NCBI RefSeq assembly: GCF_021012875.1
Contig: NZ_JAJMZJ010000001.1
Location: 496,001 to 560,000, forward strand
From: Peptoniphilus sp. KCTC 25270
GTDB taxonomy: Bacteria > Bacillota > Clostridia > Tissierellales > Peptoniphilaceae
Length of the DNA stretch: 64,000 nucleotides
Direction: 5' to 3'
Shown here: positions 44,936 to 51,770 of the stretch, one piece after another
Numbering within the stretch: the first letter of the stretch is position 1
Layout of the letters: each line of letters starts with the position of its first letter
Notes under the pieces: generated by a model
Databases searched by the model: none
What the model saw: the letters and a program-made list of their open reading frames with translations, nothing else
What the model was told of the DNA's origin: nothing
Made by a program: the position numbers and the translations under genes

Positions 44936-45594
44936 TGAACTATGATGAATTAAATCAATCTTTCCAAAGATTAAATTTATTTGTTGAAAGGGAAGAGGGT
45001 AAACGACAAATTTTAGAAGAACAGTTATACCAGCTCAATCAAAGTATGGCCAATGAACAAGAAAGGGAAATACTTCTAGAGAGTGTTGTACTCCTTTTCC
45101 AACGAGTGGCTGATTACGCAAGAACACAGGCAAAATCTCAAATTGAAGATTTGGTTACCAAATGTTTGCAGTTTATATTAGAAAACGACATAGAGTTTAT
45201 TGTCGAATTTTCTGAGAGCCGTGGACTGCCTTCTGCTAGCTTTTATACGAAATCGAACTATGAATCTTATAGTGTAAAAACTAGACCTGAACTTTCTAAA
45301 GGAGGAGGAATCGTAGATATTATTTCCATTGCTTTACGAATTGCTTTTTTAGAAATTCATAAGCCAAGGTTGGAAGGTCCTCTCTTTTTAGACGAGCCCG
45401 GTAAACACGTAAGTAATGATTACATTTATAATTTGGGAGAATTTTTACGAGAATGTTCTGTTTTATTTGACCGCCAGATTATAATGGTTACTCATAATGA
45501 CTATTTGGCTCAGATTTGTGATTCTTCTTTTAAGGTGATTATTAAAAATGGAATCAGCCAAGTTGAAAAAATTCCAATAGATAGCTCTCACTAG
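44935..45594 (+). CDS. Rad50/SbcC-like ATPase, C-terminal half
   Basis: The 219-aa protein starts with a coiled coil (residues 1-75) and then carries the motifs lacking in the 481-aa half: a signature-like ELSKGGGIVDIISIALRIA (119-137), Walker B PLFLDEP with Asp153-Glu154, and the switch His187 in IIMVTHND. The signature is the GGG-x-VD variant rather than LSGGE. Together with the N-terminal half it would form one complete ATPase head. It overlaps the preceding gene by one base and is the last gene of the operon. Confidence 0.78.
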   Translation: MNYDELNQSFQRLNLFVEREEGKRQILEEQLYQLNQSMANEQEREILLESVVLLFQRVADYARTQAKSQIEDLVTKCLQFILENDIEFIVEFSESRGLPSASFYTKSNYESYSVKTRPELSKGGGIVDIISIALRIAFLEIHKPRLEGPLFLDEPGKHVSNDYIYNLGEFLRECSVLFDRQIIMVTHNDYLAQICDSSFKVIIKNGISQVEKIPIDSSH

Positions 45595-45604
45595 ATTTTC
45601 AATT

Positions 45605-45640
45605 ATATTTCACTTTTTCCCACAGAATATAGTGAAATAT
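45605..45640. repeat. Inverted repeat at the rny promoter
   Basis: Two perfect 10-base arms, ATATTTCACT (45605-45614) and AGTGAAATAT (45631-45640), are separated by 16 bases. They flank the -35 region and touch the extended -10 box, which suggests an operator; there is no T-run, so it is not a good terminator. Confidence 0.55.
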
Positions 45641-45648
45641 GATATAAT
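45640..45648 (+). promoter_or_regulatory. Promoter of rny (extended -10)
   Basis: TGATATAAT (TATAAT at 45643-45648) is a consensus extended -10. No strong -35 box is present. The leader of about 53 nt contains a small TAGGT/ACCTA hairpin (45656-45668). Confidence 0.6.
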
Positions 45649-45707
45649 TAAAACATAGGTAAAACCTAAATTTGTTATTTGAAAATTAAATATTAGGAGG
45701 TGTTCCA

Positions 45708-47249
45708 TTGGAAATTGTACCAATCATTATACTCACAATGGTCTTTGGGATCCTCGGACTTGCAATTGGTTATTTTATTCGTAAAAATTTAGCTGAAGGA
45801 AAGTTAAATCGCGCGGAAGAGTTAGCCACTAAAATCATTATCGATGCAGAGCGAGATGCCGAGAATAATAAACGGAATCTCTTACTTGAAGCTAAAGAAG
45901 AGATTCACAAAATGAGAGATGTGGCTACACGAGAAGTAAACGTTCGAAGAGAAGAATTACAAAAGATGGAAACTAGACTTTTATCCAAAGAAGATCTTTT
46001 GGATAAAAAGGGTTTGTCTTTGGAAAGAAAAGAAGAACAAATCCAAAATCTCAAGGACAGTATCTTGGAAAAAGAAAAATCCGCTGAGGATTTATTACTT
46101 GCAAGAACTACCGAGCTAGAGAGAGTTTCTTCTTTAACACAAGACGAAGCCAAACAATTGCTTTTAGCCGAGTTAGAAGGTTCGCTGATTCAAGAGTCTG
46201 CTCTTATGATTCGTGAAAATGAACAAAAAGTAAAAGACGAAAGTCGCAAAATTGCTCAAAATGTTATCGTTCATGCGATTCAAAGAATTGCCGCAGATCA
46301 AGTTGCCGAAAGTACCGTCTCCGTTGTAAATCTACCAAATGATGAAATGAAAGGTAGAATCATAGGACGAGAAGGCCGAAACATTCGTGCCATTGAATCC
46401 CTTACAGGAGTGGATTTGATTATCGACGATACACCAGAGGCTGTTGTATTATCTTCATTTGATCCAATTCGCAGAGAAATTGCCCGTTTGACCTTAGAAA
46501 GACTTGTTCAAGATGGAAGAATTCATCCAACTAGAATTGAGGATACGATTGAAAAATCAAGACAAGAAGTAGAACAGGTGATTAAAGAAAGCGGAGAGCA
46601 AGCTGCTTACGATGCAGGAGTTCACGGATTGCATCCAGAGTTGATTAAATATTTAGGCCGCTTAAAATATCGTACAAGTTATGGTCAAAATGTACTCAAA
46701 CATTCTGTGGAAGTTTCTCAAATTGCAGGACTCTTAGCCGATGAAATTGGAATTGATTCTAAATTAGCAAGAAGAGCTGGATTGCTTCATGATATAGGCA
46801 AATCTATAGACCATGAAGTGGAAGGGCCACATGTTGATATCGGCGTAGATTTAGCGAGAAAATACAAAGAGCCTGAAGCTGTTATCAATGGAATCGAAGC
46901 ACATCATGGAGATGTTGAATTCACTTCTCTAGAATCTGTTCTTGTTCAAGCCGCTGATGCTATTTCTGCTGCTCGCCCAGGTGCCAGACGAGAAACTATC
47001 GAATCTTATATTAAGCGCTTGGAGCAATTGGAAGAAATTGCCAATTCTTTTGATGGAGTAGAAAAATCTTACGCTGTACAAGCCGGACGTGAAGTTCGAA
47101 TTATTGTAAAACCAGAAGTGATTAGCGAAGCTGAAGTTGTTACAACTGCTCGAAAAGTAGTAAAAGAGATTGAAGCTCAATTGGATTTCCCAGGACAAAT
47201 AAAGGTAAATGTAGTTCGAGAAACAAGAGCTATAGACTATGCAAAATAA
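45708..47249 (+). CDS. rny: Ribonuclease Y
   Basis: The 513-aa protein has an N-terminal membrane anchor (residues 3-22), a long coiled coil (about 25-200), a KH domain ([23 protein letters not shown] region near 215) and an HD domain ([26 protein letters not shown]). RNase Y is the main endonuclease starting mRNA decay in Bacillus-type bacteria. The start is TTG at 45708, five bases after AGGAGGTG. Length is typical (about 520 aa). Confidence 0.97.
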   Translation: MEIVPIIILTMVFGILGLAIGYFIRKNLAEGKLNRAEELATKIIIDAERDAENNKRNLLLEAKEEIHKMRDVATREVNVRREELQKMETRLLSKEDLLDKKGLSLERKEEQIQNLKDSILEKEKSAEDLLLARTTELERVSSLTQDEAKQLLLAELEGSLIQESALMIRENEQKVKDESRKIAQNVIVHAIQRIAADQVAESTVSVVNLPNDEMKGRIIGREGRNIRAIESLTGVDLIIDDTPEAVVLSSFDPIRREIARLTLERLVQDGRIHPTRIEDTIEKSRQEVEQVIKESGEQAAYDAGVHGLHPELIKYLGRLKYRTSYGQNVLKHSVEVSQIAGLLADEIGIDSKLARRAGLLHDIGKSIDHEVEGPHVDIGVDLARKYKEPEAVINGIEAHHGDVEFTSLESVLVQAADAISAARPGARRETIESYIKRLEQLEEIANSFDGVEKSYAVQAGREVRIIVKPEVISEAEVVTTARKVVKEIEAQLDFPGQIKVNVVRETRAIDYAK

Positions 47250-47278
47250 TAAACCTGCTTAAGCAGGTTTATTTTTAT
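47249..47278 (+). terminator. Terminator after rny
   Basis: A 24-base perfect palindrome (47249-47272), centred on CCTGCTTAAGCAGG, starts at the rny stop and is followed by ATTTTTATT. Confidence 0.85.
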
Positions 47279-47320
47279 TCTCTTTTATATTACAATACAT
47301 TTGAAAGGAGGCGAATCAAT

Positions 47321-48295
47321 ATGTATATAATAGATGACTATTTAGATTACATGAGAGCATCTAAAGGCTCTTCTGAAAATACTATAAAAGAATATTATTA
47401 TGATGTTCGTTCTTTCCTACGCTTTATAAAGAATCGGAAAGAAAATCTAAACCTTACACCAGAAGAAATGGAAGAATTGCCCATTGATACCATGACTCTT
47501 GAAGATCTTCAATCCATTCAAAAGCAAGATATCTACAGCTATGTTTCTTATCTAGATAGAGTTCGAAAAAATAACAATCGAACAAAGTATAGAAAATTAT
47601 CCTCTGTTCGCTCTTTTTTTAATTATCTATGCAATAAAATGGATTTACTTCAATTAAATCCTACAGAAAATATAGATTTGCCAAAAATTGAAAAAAATCT
47701 TCCTACCTATTTAACTTTGGAAGAATCGATTCACTTCCTTAATTCTGTTAAAAATAAAGAGGGAAATTCTCTTTATAAAGCACGAGATTATGCAATTATC
47801 ACTCTTTTCCTAAATACTGGAATGCGGCTTAGTGAACTTAGCTCCATTGATGTTAAAGACCTAAACTCCGATGGAAGTCTACGAATTATTGGAAAAGGTA
47901 ACAAAGAACGAATGATTTATCTCAATACCTCTTGTAAAGAATCCATTGTAGAATATTTGAAAATTCGAAGTGAATCCAACTTGCCTAAAGATGGTCCATT
48001 ATTTTTGAGCATGAGAAAAAATCGAATGAATAACCGAAGCATTCAACATATGGTAAAAAAACATTTACAAGAAGCTGGATTTGATACAGAAAAATATACC
48101 GTCCATAAATTGCGTCACACAGCGGCCACATTAATGTATCAATATGGAGATTCTGATTTAAGATCTCTACAAGAAATTCTTGGCCACGAATCCGTAACCA
48201 CTACGCAAATTTATACACATGTTGGACAAAGCGAAATCAAACACGCTATGTATTCCAATCCTTTATCCAATCCAGAAAATCTGAAAGAGGACTAA
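47321..48295 (+). CDS. XerC/XerD-type tyrosine recombinase
   Basis: The 324-aa protein has an N-terminal SAM-like core-binding domain (1-120) and a catalytic domain with the full tyrosine-recombinase set: Arg169 (TGMRLSEL), Lys192 (GKGNKER), His262-x-x-Arg265 (HKLRH), His289 (LGHES) and Tyr298 (TQIYTHV). It resembles chromosomal Xer recombinases that resolve dimers with FtsK, encoded 10 kb away. No att sites, excisionase or cargo genes are nearby, so I do not consider it a mobile-element integrase. AAAGGAGG precedes the start. Confidence 0.88.
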   Translation: MYIIDDYLDYMRASKGSSENTIKEYYYDVRSFLRFIKNRKENLNLTPEEMEELPIDTMTLEDLQSIQKQDIYSYVSYLDRVRKNNNRTKYRKLSSVRSFFNYLCNKMDLLQLNPTENIDLPKIEKNLPTYLTLEESIHFLNSVKNKEGNSLYKARDYAIITLFLNTGMRLSELSSIDVKDLNSDGSLRIIGKGNKERMIYLNTSCKESIVEYLKIRSESNLPKDGPLFLSMRKNRMNNRSIQHMVKKHLQEAGFDTEKYTVHKLRHTAATLMYQYGDSDLRSLQEILGHESVTTTQIYTHVGQSEIKHAMYSNPLSNPENLKED

Positions 48296-48297
48296 AA

Positions 48298-48338
48298 AAA
48301 GAGGCCTCAGAATCCATTCTAAGACCTTTTTATTTTTT
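48298..48338 (+). terminator. Terminator after the xer gene
   Basis: An imperfect stem (AGGcCTcAGAA with TTCTaAGaCCT, two mismatches) flanked by an A-run and followed by TTTTTATTTTTT, starting three bases after the stop. Confidence 0.7.
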
Positions 48339-48377
48339 ATTCATATCCATCTATGTGCTTCTTTTGGGTTTATCAGG

Positions 48378-48424
48378 ATATAAATAGTCACAAAATTATT
48401 ATTTTGTGACTATTTATATTTTTC
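48378..48424. repeat. Perfect 19-bp inverted repeat hairpin
   Basis: Arms at 48378-48396 and 48401-48419 are fully complementary, separated by TATT and followed by TTTTTC on the plus strand. It could be a second terminator, a small stable RNA structure or a remnant of a mobile element end. Confidence 0.75.
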
Positions 48425-48510
48425 TTTCTTTTCCTTTCTCTATTGAATGATACCTTCTCTTTCTTTCTTTTTTAGAAATATCTATGGAGCCTTTATGTTT
48501 TTTCTAAATA

Positions 48511-48552
48511 AAAAATAGAACGATAAAATAAACTTTACCGTTCTATTTTTTT
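48511..48552 (-). terminator. Terminator of the yneA-like gene
   Basis: On the minus strand an 18-bp stem with one mismatch (about 48511-48527 with 48534-48551) ends in a T-rich tract directly after the LysM gene stop. Confidence 0.7.
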
Positions 48553-48831
48553 ATTTAGAACAATTTTTGATCCTGTTTGAAGCAAGGCAGATTCCAATTG
48601 ATTGTCTTCTTTAATACGATCTATAACTACGCGAATATCTTCATCTTCATTTCTTATTTTTTCTGCCAAATTCCAAATATTATCTCCTGAATGAATGGTA
48701 TAGATTTCTCTTTCATAATAAACGATTTTAGGAGAATCATTTTTTACTGTAATTCCCATGGACAGAAACATAGAAAGAATCAATAAAAAAATAACTTTTG
48801 ACTTAGAATGAATTACGATTTTCTTTTTCAT
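48535..48831 (-). CDS. LysM-domain protein, probable YneA-like SOS division inhibitor
   Basis: The 98-aa protein has a basic start, a membrane helix or signal segment (about residues 13-29) and one LysM peptidoglycan-binding domain (about 42-90, YTIHSGDNIWNLAEKI). A small membrane-linked LysM protein divergent from lexA is the arrangement of Bacillus yneA, which delays septation during the SOS response. ATG 48831 is preceded by GAGAGGTG; upstream in-frame starts would overlap the operators. Its promoter contains LexA sites. Confidence 0.82.
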   Translation of the reverse strand: MKKKIVIHSKSKVIFLLILSMFLSMGITVKNDSPKIVYYEREIYTIHSGDNIWNLAEKIRNEDEDIRVVIDRIKEDNQLESALLQTGSKIVLNKKIER

Positions 48832-48845
48832 ATATAACACCTCTC

Positions 48846-48859
48846 GAAACATTTGTTCG
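48846..48859 (-). promoter_or_regulatory. LexA box 1 (perfect match)
   Basis: On the minus strand CGAACAAATGTTTC matches all 14 positions of CGAACRNRYGTTYC. It lies in the 5' untranslated region of the yneA-like gene, about 15 bases before its start. Confidence 0.9.
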
Positions 48860-48871
48860 TACATCTGTTCT
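48858..48871 (+). promoter_or_regulatory. LexA box 2 (degenerate)
   Basis: CGTACATCTGTTCT matches 11 of 14 positions of the Bacillus-type LexA site. It abuts box 1 and covers the predicted transcription start of the yneA-like gene. Confidence 0.6.
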
Positions 48872-48872
48872 T

Positions 48873-48901
48873 ATAATATCGAATATTTGTTCTTTTGTCA
48901 A
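48873..48901 (-). promoter_or_regulatory. Promoter of the yneA-like gene
   Basis: On the minus strand a consensus TTGACA (48896-48901) is 17 bases from TATTAT (48873-48878). LexA box 3 fills the spacer. Confidence 0.85.
48880..48893 (+). promoter_or_regulatory. LexA box 3 (degenerate)
   Basis: CGAATATTTGTTCT matches 11 of 14 positions and lies between the -35 and -10 boxes of the yneA-like promoter, where bound LexA would exclude RNA polymerase. Confidence 0.65.
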
Positions 48902-48909
48902 TAGGAAAA

Positions 48910-48923
48910 AGAATATATGTTTG
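48910..48923 (+). promoter_or_regulatory. LexA box 4 (degenerate)
   Basis: AGAATATATGTTTG matches 11 of 14 positions and touches the lexA -35 box (48921-48926). Confidence 0.5.
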
Positions 48924-48949
48924 AAATATACGTTCTGTTTTGTTATAAT
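48921..48949 (+). promoter_or_regulatory. Promoter of lexA
   Basis: TTGAAA (48921-48926) is 17 bases from TATAAT (48944-48949), with an extended TGT before the -10 box. A weak fifth LexA-like sequence (10 of 14) lies in the spacer at 48923-48936. Confidence 0.85.
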
Positions 48950-48976
48950 GAAAATATAGAAAAAGGAGATTCCATT

Positions 48977-49594
48977 ATGTATGATGATTTAAGCAAAAAA
49001 GAATTAGATATATTATTTTTTATTAAGAGATTTTATGAGAAAAAAGGATTCCCCCCTGCAATTCGAGAAATTTGTGAAGGGACCAATATAAAAAGTACTT
49101 CTACGGTCCACTCCAATATGGAAAAATTAGAGTTGAAAAATTATATTCGTAGAGACCCTAGTAAACCTAGAGCCATTGAAATTGTTGCCCAGGACGATGA
49201 TTTTTTACTTTCAAAAAAGAAAACTTCAGATATACCTATTTTGGGAAGCGTTACAGCTGGTTCCCCTATTTTGGCTGTGGAAAACATTACCGATACCATC
49301 CCCCTCTCCCTAGATTTTATTCGAGATCGTGAACTATTTTTCTTAAAAGTCAGTGGAGAAAGTATGATTAATGCTGGTATTTTTGACGGGGATCACGTTT
49401 TGATTGAAAGAACGACTACTGCAAAGAACGGAGAAATCGTACTAGCTTTAATCAATGATGAATCAACAATAAAAACTTATTATAAAGAAGAAAATCGCTA
49501 TCGACTTCAACCAGAAAATGATTTTATGAGTCCAATTTACACAGATCATTTGGATATTTTAGGTAGAGTCATCGGCTTATATCGAATGTTGTAA
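48977..49594 (+). CDS. lexA: SOS repressor LexA
   Basis: The 205-aa protein has an N-terminal winged helix (residues 1-65, FPPAIREICEGTNIKSTSTVHSN), the autocleavage site Ala94-Gly95 (VTAGSP), and the catalytic dyad Ser129 (SGESM) and Lys166 (STIKTYYK). RecA filaments stimulate its self-cleavage, opening SOS genes. ATG 48977 has AAAGGAG eight bases upstream; a longer reading frame from 48917 would include the promoter and is rejected. The LexA-box cluster upstream indicates autoregulation. Confidence 0.97.
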   Translation: MYDDLSKKELDILFFIKRFYEKKGFPPAIREICEGTNIKSTSTVHSNMEKLELKNYIRRDPSKPRAIEIVAQDDDFLLSKKKTSDIPILGSVTAGSPILAVENITDTIPLSLDFIRDRELFFLKVSGESMINAGIFDGDHVLIERTTTAKNGEIVLALINDESTIKTYYKEENRYRLQPENDFMSPIYTDHLDILGRVIGLYRML

Positions 49595-49596
49595 AT

Positions 49597-49634
49597 AAAA
49601 AAAGCAAGTGAATTTAGATCACTTGCTTTTTTTT
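49597..49634. terminator. Bidirectional terminator between lexA and ynbB-like gene
   Basis: A perfect eight-base core GCAAGTGA/TCACTTGC (49604-49611 with 49619-49626) is flanked by seven A on the left and eight T on the right, so it can serve both convergent genes. Confidence 0.9.
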
Positions 49635-50857
49635 ATGAAAATATTTAACACATTTTCTAATGCAATCCGAATGTGTGAATAGGTTAAACCCCCTTGGAAA
49701 TAAACGGTATAAGGCTCTTTCATTGGACCATCTGCTGAAAGTTCTATGCTAGAGCCCTCTATAAAGCCTCCTGCGGCCATAATAACTTGATCTACATACC
49801 CTGGCATATCCCAAGGATAAGGAGTCACATGGGAATCTACAGGGGAACTGGATTGAATCGAACGACAAAATTCTACTAAGTTTTCCCCGGTTTTTAATTC
49901 AATAGATTGTACAATATCACTTCTTGGATCTGTAGACCTTGGGATGCATTTGTATCCCATTTCTTCAAAAATTTTTGCAAATAAAATGGATCCTTTTATA
50001 CACTGAATGACTCTTTCTGGCGCCAAAAATAGGCCCATTAATATATTTCTTGTTTGACCAAATGTCAGTCCACATTCTTTTCCAATTCCAGGGGCTGTTA
50101 ATTGAGAGGCCACTTTATCAATCATAGATTCTCTTCCTACAATATAGCCACCAGTATAAGCCAAGCCTCCCCCAGGATTTTTAATTAAAGAACCCGCCAT
50201 AATATCTACACCAATTTCTGTCGGTTCTTTGATTTCTGTAAATTCTCCATAGCAATTGTCCAAAAAAATGGTTGCTTGGGAAAATTTTCTTACTTCCTCT
50301 ACTGCTTCTTGAATTTCTTGTACGGTAAAGGCTCTGCGATTTCCATATCCTGTAGAGCGTTGCATTATTATAAGCTGAGGATTTCTTTTTTCGAAAAATT
50401 TATTGAAAGACTCCAAATCCATTTTCCCATCTTTCAAAGGAATTTCTCTATACTCTCTCCCTTTTTGAATCAAGCTAGAAGGATCCTCACCAGTAATACC
50501 AATTACCTTTTGCAAAGTATCATAAGGACTTCCTGACAAAGAAAGAATCTCATCGCCGCTTTCTGTTAAAGCGTGTAATACCAAGGAAATGGCATGAGTT
50601 CCTGATACGATATTTGGACGTACCAAAGCGTCTTCAGTAAGAAAAATTCTAGAGTAAATGCTCTCTACTTTTTCTCTTCCAACGTCTCCATAGCCATATC
50701 CCGTTGTCCAATGAAAATCAGTAGAGGCCAAACGATTGGATTGCATTGCATCCAAAACTTTTTTTTGATTAAAATGTAGAATGGAATCCAAATCTGAAAA
50801 GCATCCTCTTAACTCTTCTTCTGCTTTTTCTATTCTTCTTCTACTCTCCATGTCCAT
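49619..50857 (-). CDS. YnbB-like PLP-dependent protein (methionine gamma-lyase family)
   Basis: The 412-aa protein belongs to the Cys/Met-metabolism PLP group known as YnbB or aluminium-resistance-like. It has GYGYGDVGREKVESIYSRIF near residue 53, SGTHAISLVLHAL, LDNCYGEF with the PLP-ring aspartate, and the Schiff-base Lys226 in GSLIKNPGGG. The physiological substrate is unproven. It overlaps miaA by 17 nt; in Bacillus ynbB is also close to miaA and hfq. It is the last gene of the miaB-mutS-mutL-miaA unit. Confidence 0.88.
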   Translation of the reverse strand: MDMESRRRIEKAEEELRGCFSDLDSILHFNQKKVLDAMQSNRLASTDFHWTTGYGYGDVGREKVESIYSRIFLTEDALVRPNIVSGTHAISLVLHALTESGDEILSLSGSPYDTLQKVIGITGEDPSSLIQKGREYREIPLKDGKMDLESFNKFFEKRNPQLIIMQRSTGYGNRRAFTVQEIQEAVEEVRKFSQATIFLDNCYGEFTEIKEPTEIGVDIMAGSLIKNPGGGLAYTGGYIVGRESMIDKVASQLTAPGIGKECGLTFGQTRNILMGLFLAPERVIQCIKGSILFAKIFEEMGYKCIPRSTDPRSDIVQSIELKTGENLVEFCRSIQSSSPVDSHVTPYPWDMPGYVDQVIMAAGGFIEGSSIELSADGPMKEPYTVYFQGGLTYSHIRIALENVLNIFIKKSK

Positions 50858-51770
50858 TCTCCCCTTCTACTACCTTTAATATATACTCCACAGCCTCCTC
50901 ATTTTTAGGATAAACATCCCGGTCAATAAAAATTGCATCCTCTTCCTTGCGAAACCAAGTTAATTGGCGTTTTGCCAAATTTCTGGAATGTTGTTGGATT
51001 TTTTCTATTGTCATCTCTAAAGAATATTCTCCTTCAAAATAAGAAACCATTTCTTTATAGCCAATGGTCCTCATAGGAGAAACAAAACCATATTTCTCAT
51101 ACAAAGTTTTGGCTTCCTCTACAAGACCAAGGCCTATCATTTTCTTTGTTCTTTCGTTGATAATCTCATAGAGTTTTTCTCTATCACGACGCACCACAAA
51201 ATAATAGGATTCCCATTGTTCATTTTTCTTTCGAAGGTTTTTTGTATGGTTTTTCTTTCCAGATTTCGCCAATTCAATTCCACGAATCAACCTTCTATGA
51301 TTTCTTAGATCAATGGTTTTTACACGCTCTGGATCTAGCTCTTCCAAAAGCTTTACCAACGCCTCTACCCCTTCCCTTTGGTAGATGTTTTCTAATTCTT
51401 CCCGTAATTTTTCGTCTACTTTTTCTTCAGAAAAATCTAGATCATACAAGAGAGAATGAATATATAGCCCCGTACCACCACAGACAATAGGAATTTTCCC
51501 TTTTGCCAAAATTTCTTTTATCTTCTCTGTAGCATCTCGCTGAAAATCTGCCACAGAATATTGTTCTTCTGGATTCATAATATCAATGAGATGATGTGGC
51601 ACCATTTCTTGCTCTTCTTTGGTTACCTTAGCCGATCCAATATCAAAGCCTTTATACACTTGAACCGAATCTGCAGAGATAATTTCTGTATTTAGTTTTT
51701 GTGCCAAGTCTATGGCTAAATCAGATTTCCCTGAACCAGTTGGTCCAGTAATAATTATTACTTTCTTCAT
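50841..51770 (-). CDS. miaA: tRNA dimethylallyltransferase MiaA
   Basis: The 309-aa enzyme has the P-loop G9-PTGSGKS and the family motifs EIISADSVQVYKGFDIGSAK, VPHHLIDI and GGTGLYIHSLLYDL. It adds the dimethylallyl group to A37 of tRNAs reading UNN codons. MiaB, encoded upstream in the same unit, then methylthiolates the product, so the operon holds the whole ms2i6A pathway. The ATG directly follows the mutL stop. Confidence 0.97.
   Translation of the reverse strand: MKKVIIITGPTGSGKSDLAIDLAQKLNTEIISADSVQVYKGFDIGSAKVTKEEQEMVPHHLIDIMNPEEQYSVADFQRDATEKIKEILAKGKIPIVCGGTGLYIHSLLYDLDFSEEKVDEKLREELENIYQREGVEALVKLLEELDPERVKTIDLRNHRRLIRGIELAKSGKKNHTKNLRKKNEQWESYYFVVRRDREKLYEIINERTKKMIGLGLVEEAKTLYEKYGFVSPMRTIGYKEMVSYFEGEYSLEMTIEKIQQHSRNLAKRQLTWFRKEEDAIFIDRDVYPKNEEAVEYILKVVEGENGHGE

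Larger units (their letters stand above)
48296..48534. other. Non-coding interval between xer and yneA-like genes
   Basis: These 239 bases hold no credible gene. They contain three hairpins described separately: the xer terminator, a 19-bp perfect stem at 48378-48419, and the yneA-side terminator. The remainder is pyrimidine-rich (TTTCTTTCTTTTCC-like) and shows no promoter I can support. Confidence 0.7.

Noticed and set aside
43254-45594. The split Rad50-like genes as one sbcC broken by frameshift or sequencing error
   Set aside because: Joining the frames does not give a normal SbcC: the hook is next to the break, the arms are unequal, and the two internal starts have coupled overlaps (ATGA, TAATG), the first with AGGAGGAG.
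47321-48295. Tyrosine recombinase as evidence of an integrated mobile element
   Set aside because: No att repeats, excisionase, phage genes or tRNA lie nearby, base composition is unchanged, and the protein looks like a chromosomal Xer recombinase.
48917-48976. Longer lexA start adding 20 residues
   Set aside because: It would put the lexA promoter inside the coding sequence and has no ribosome site; the ATG at 48977 has a strong one.
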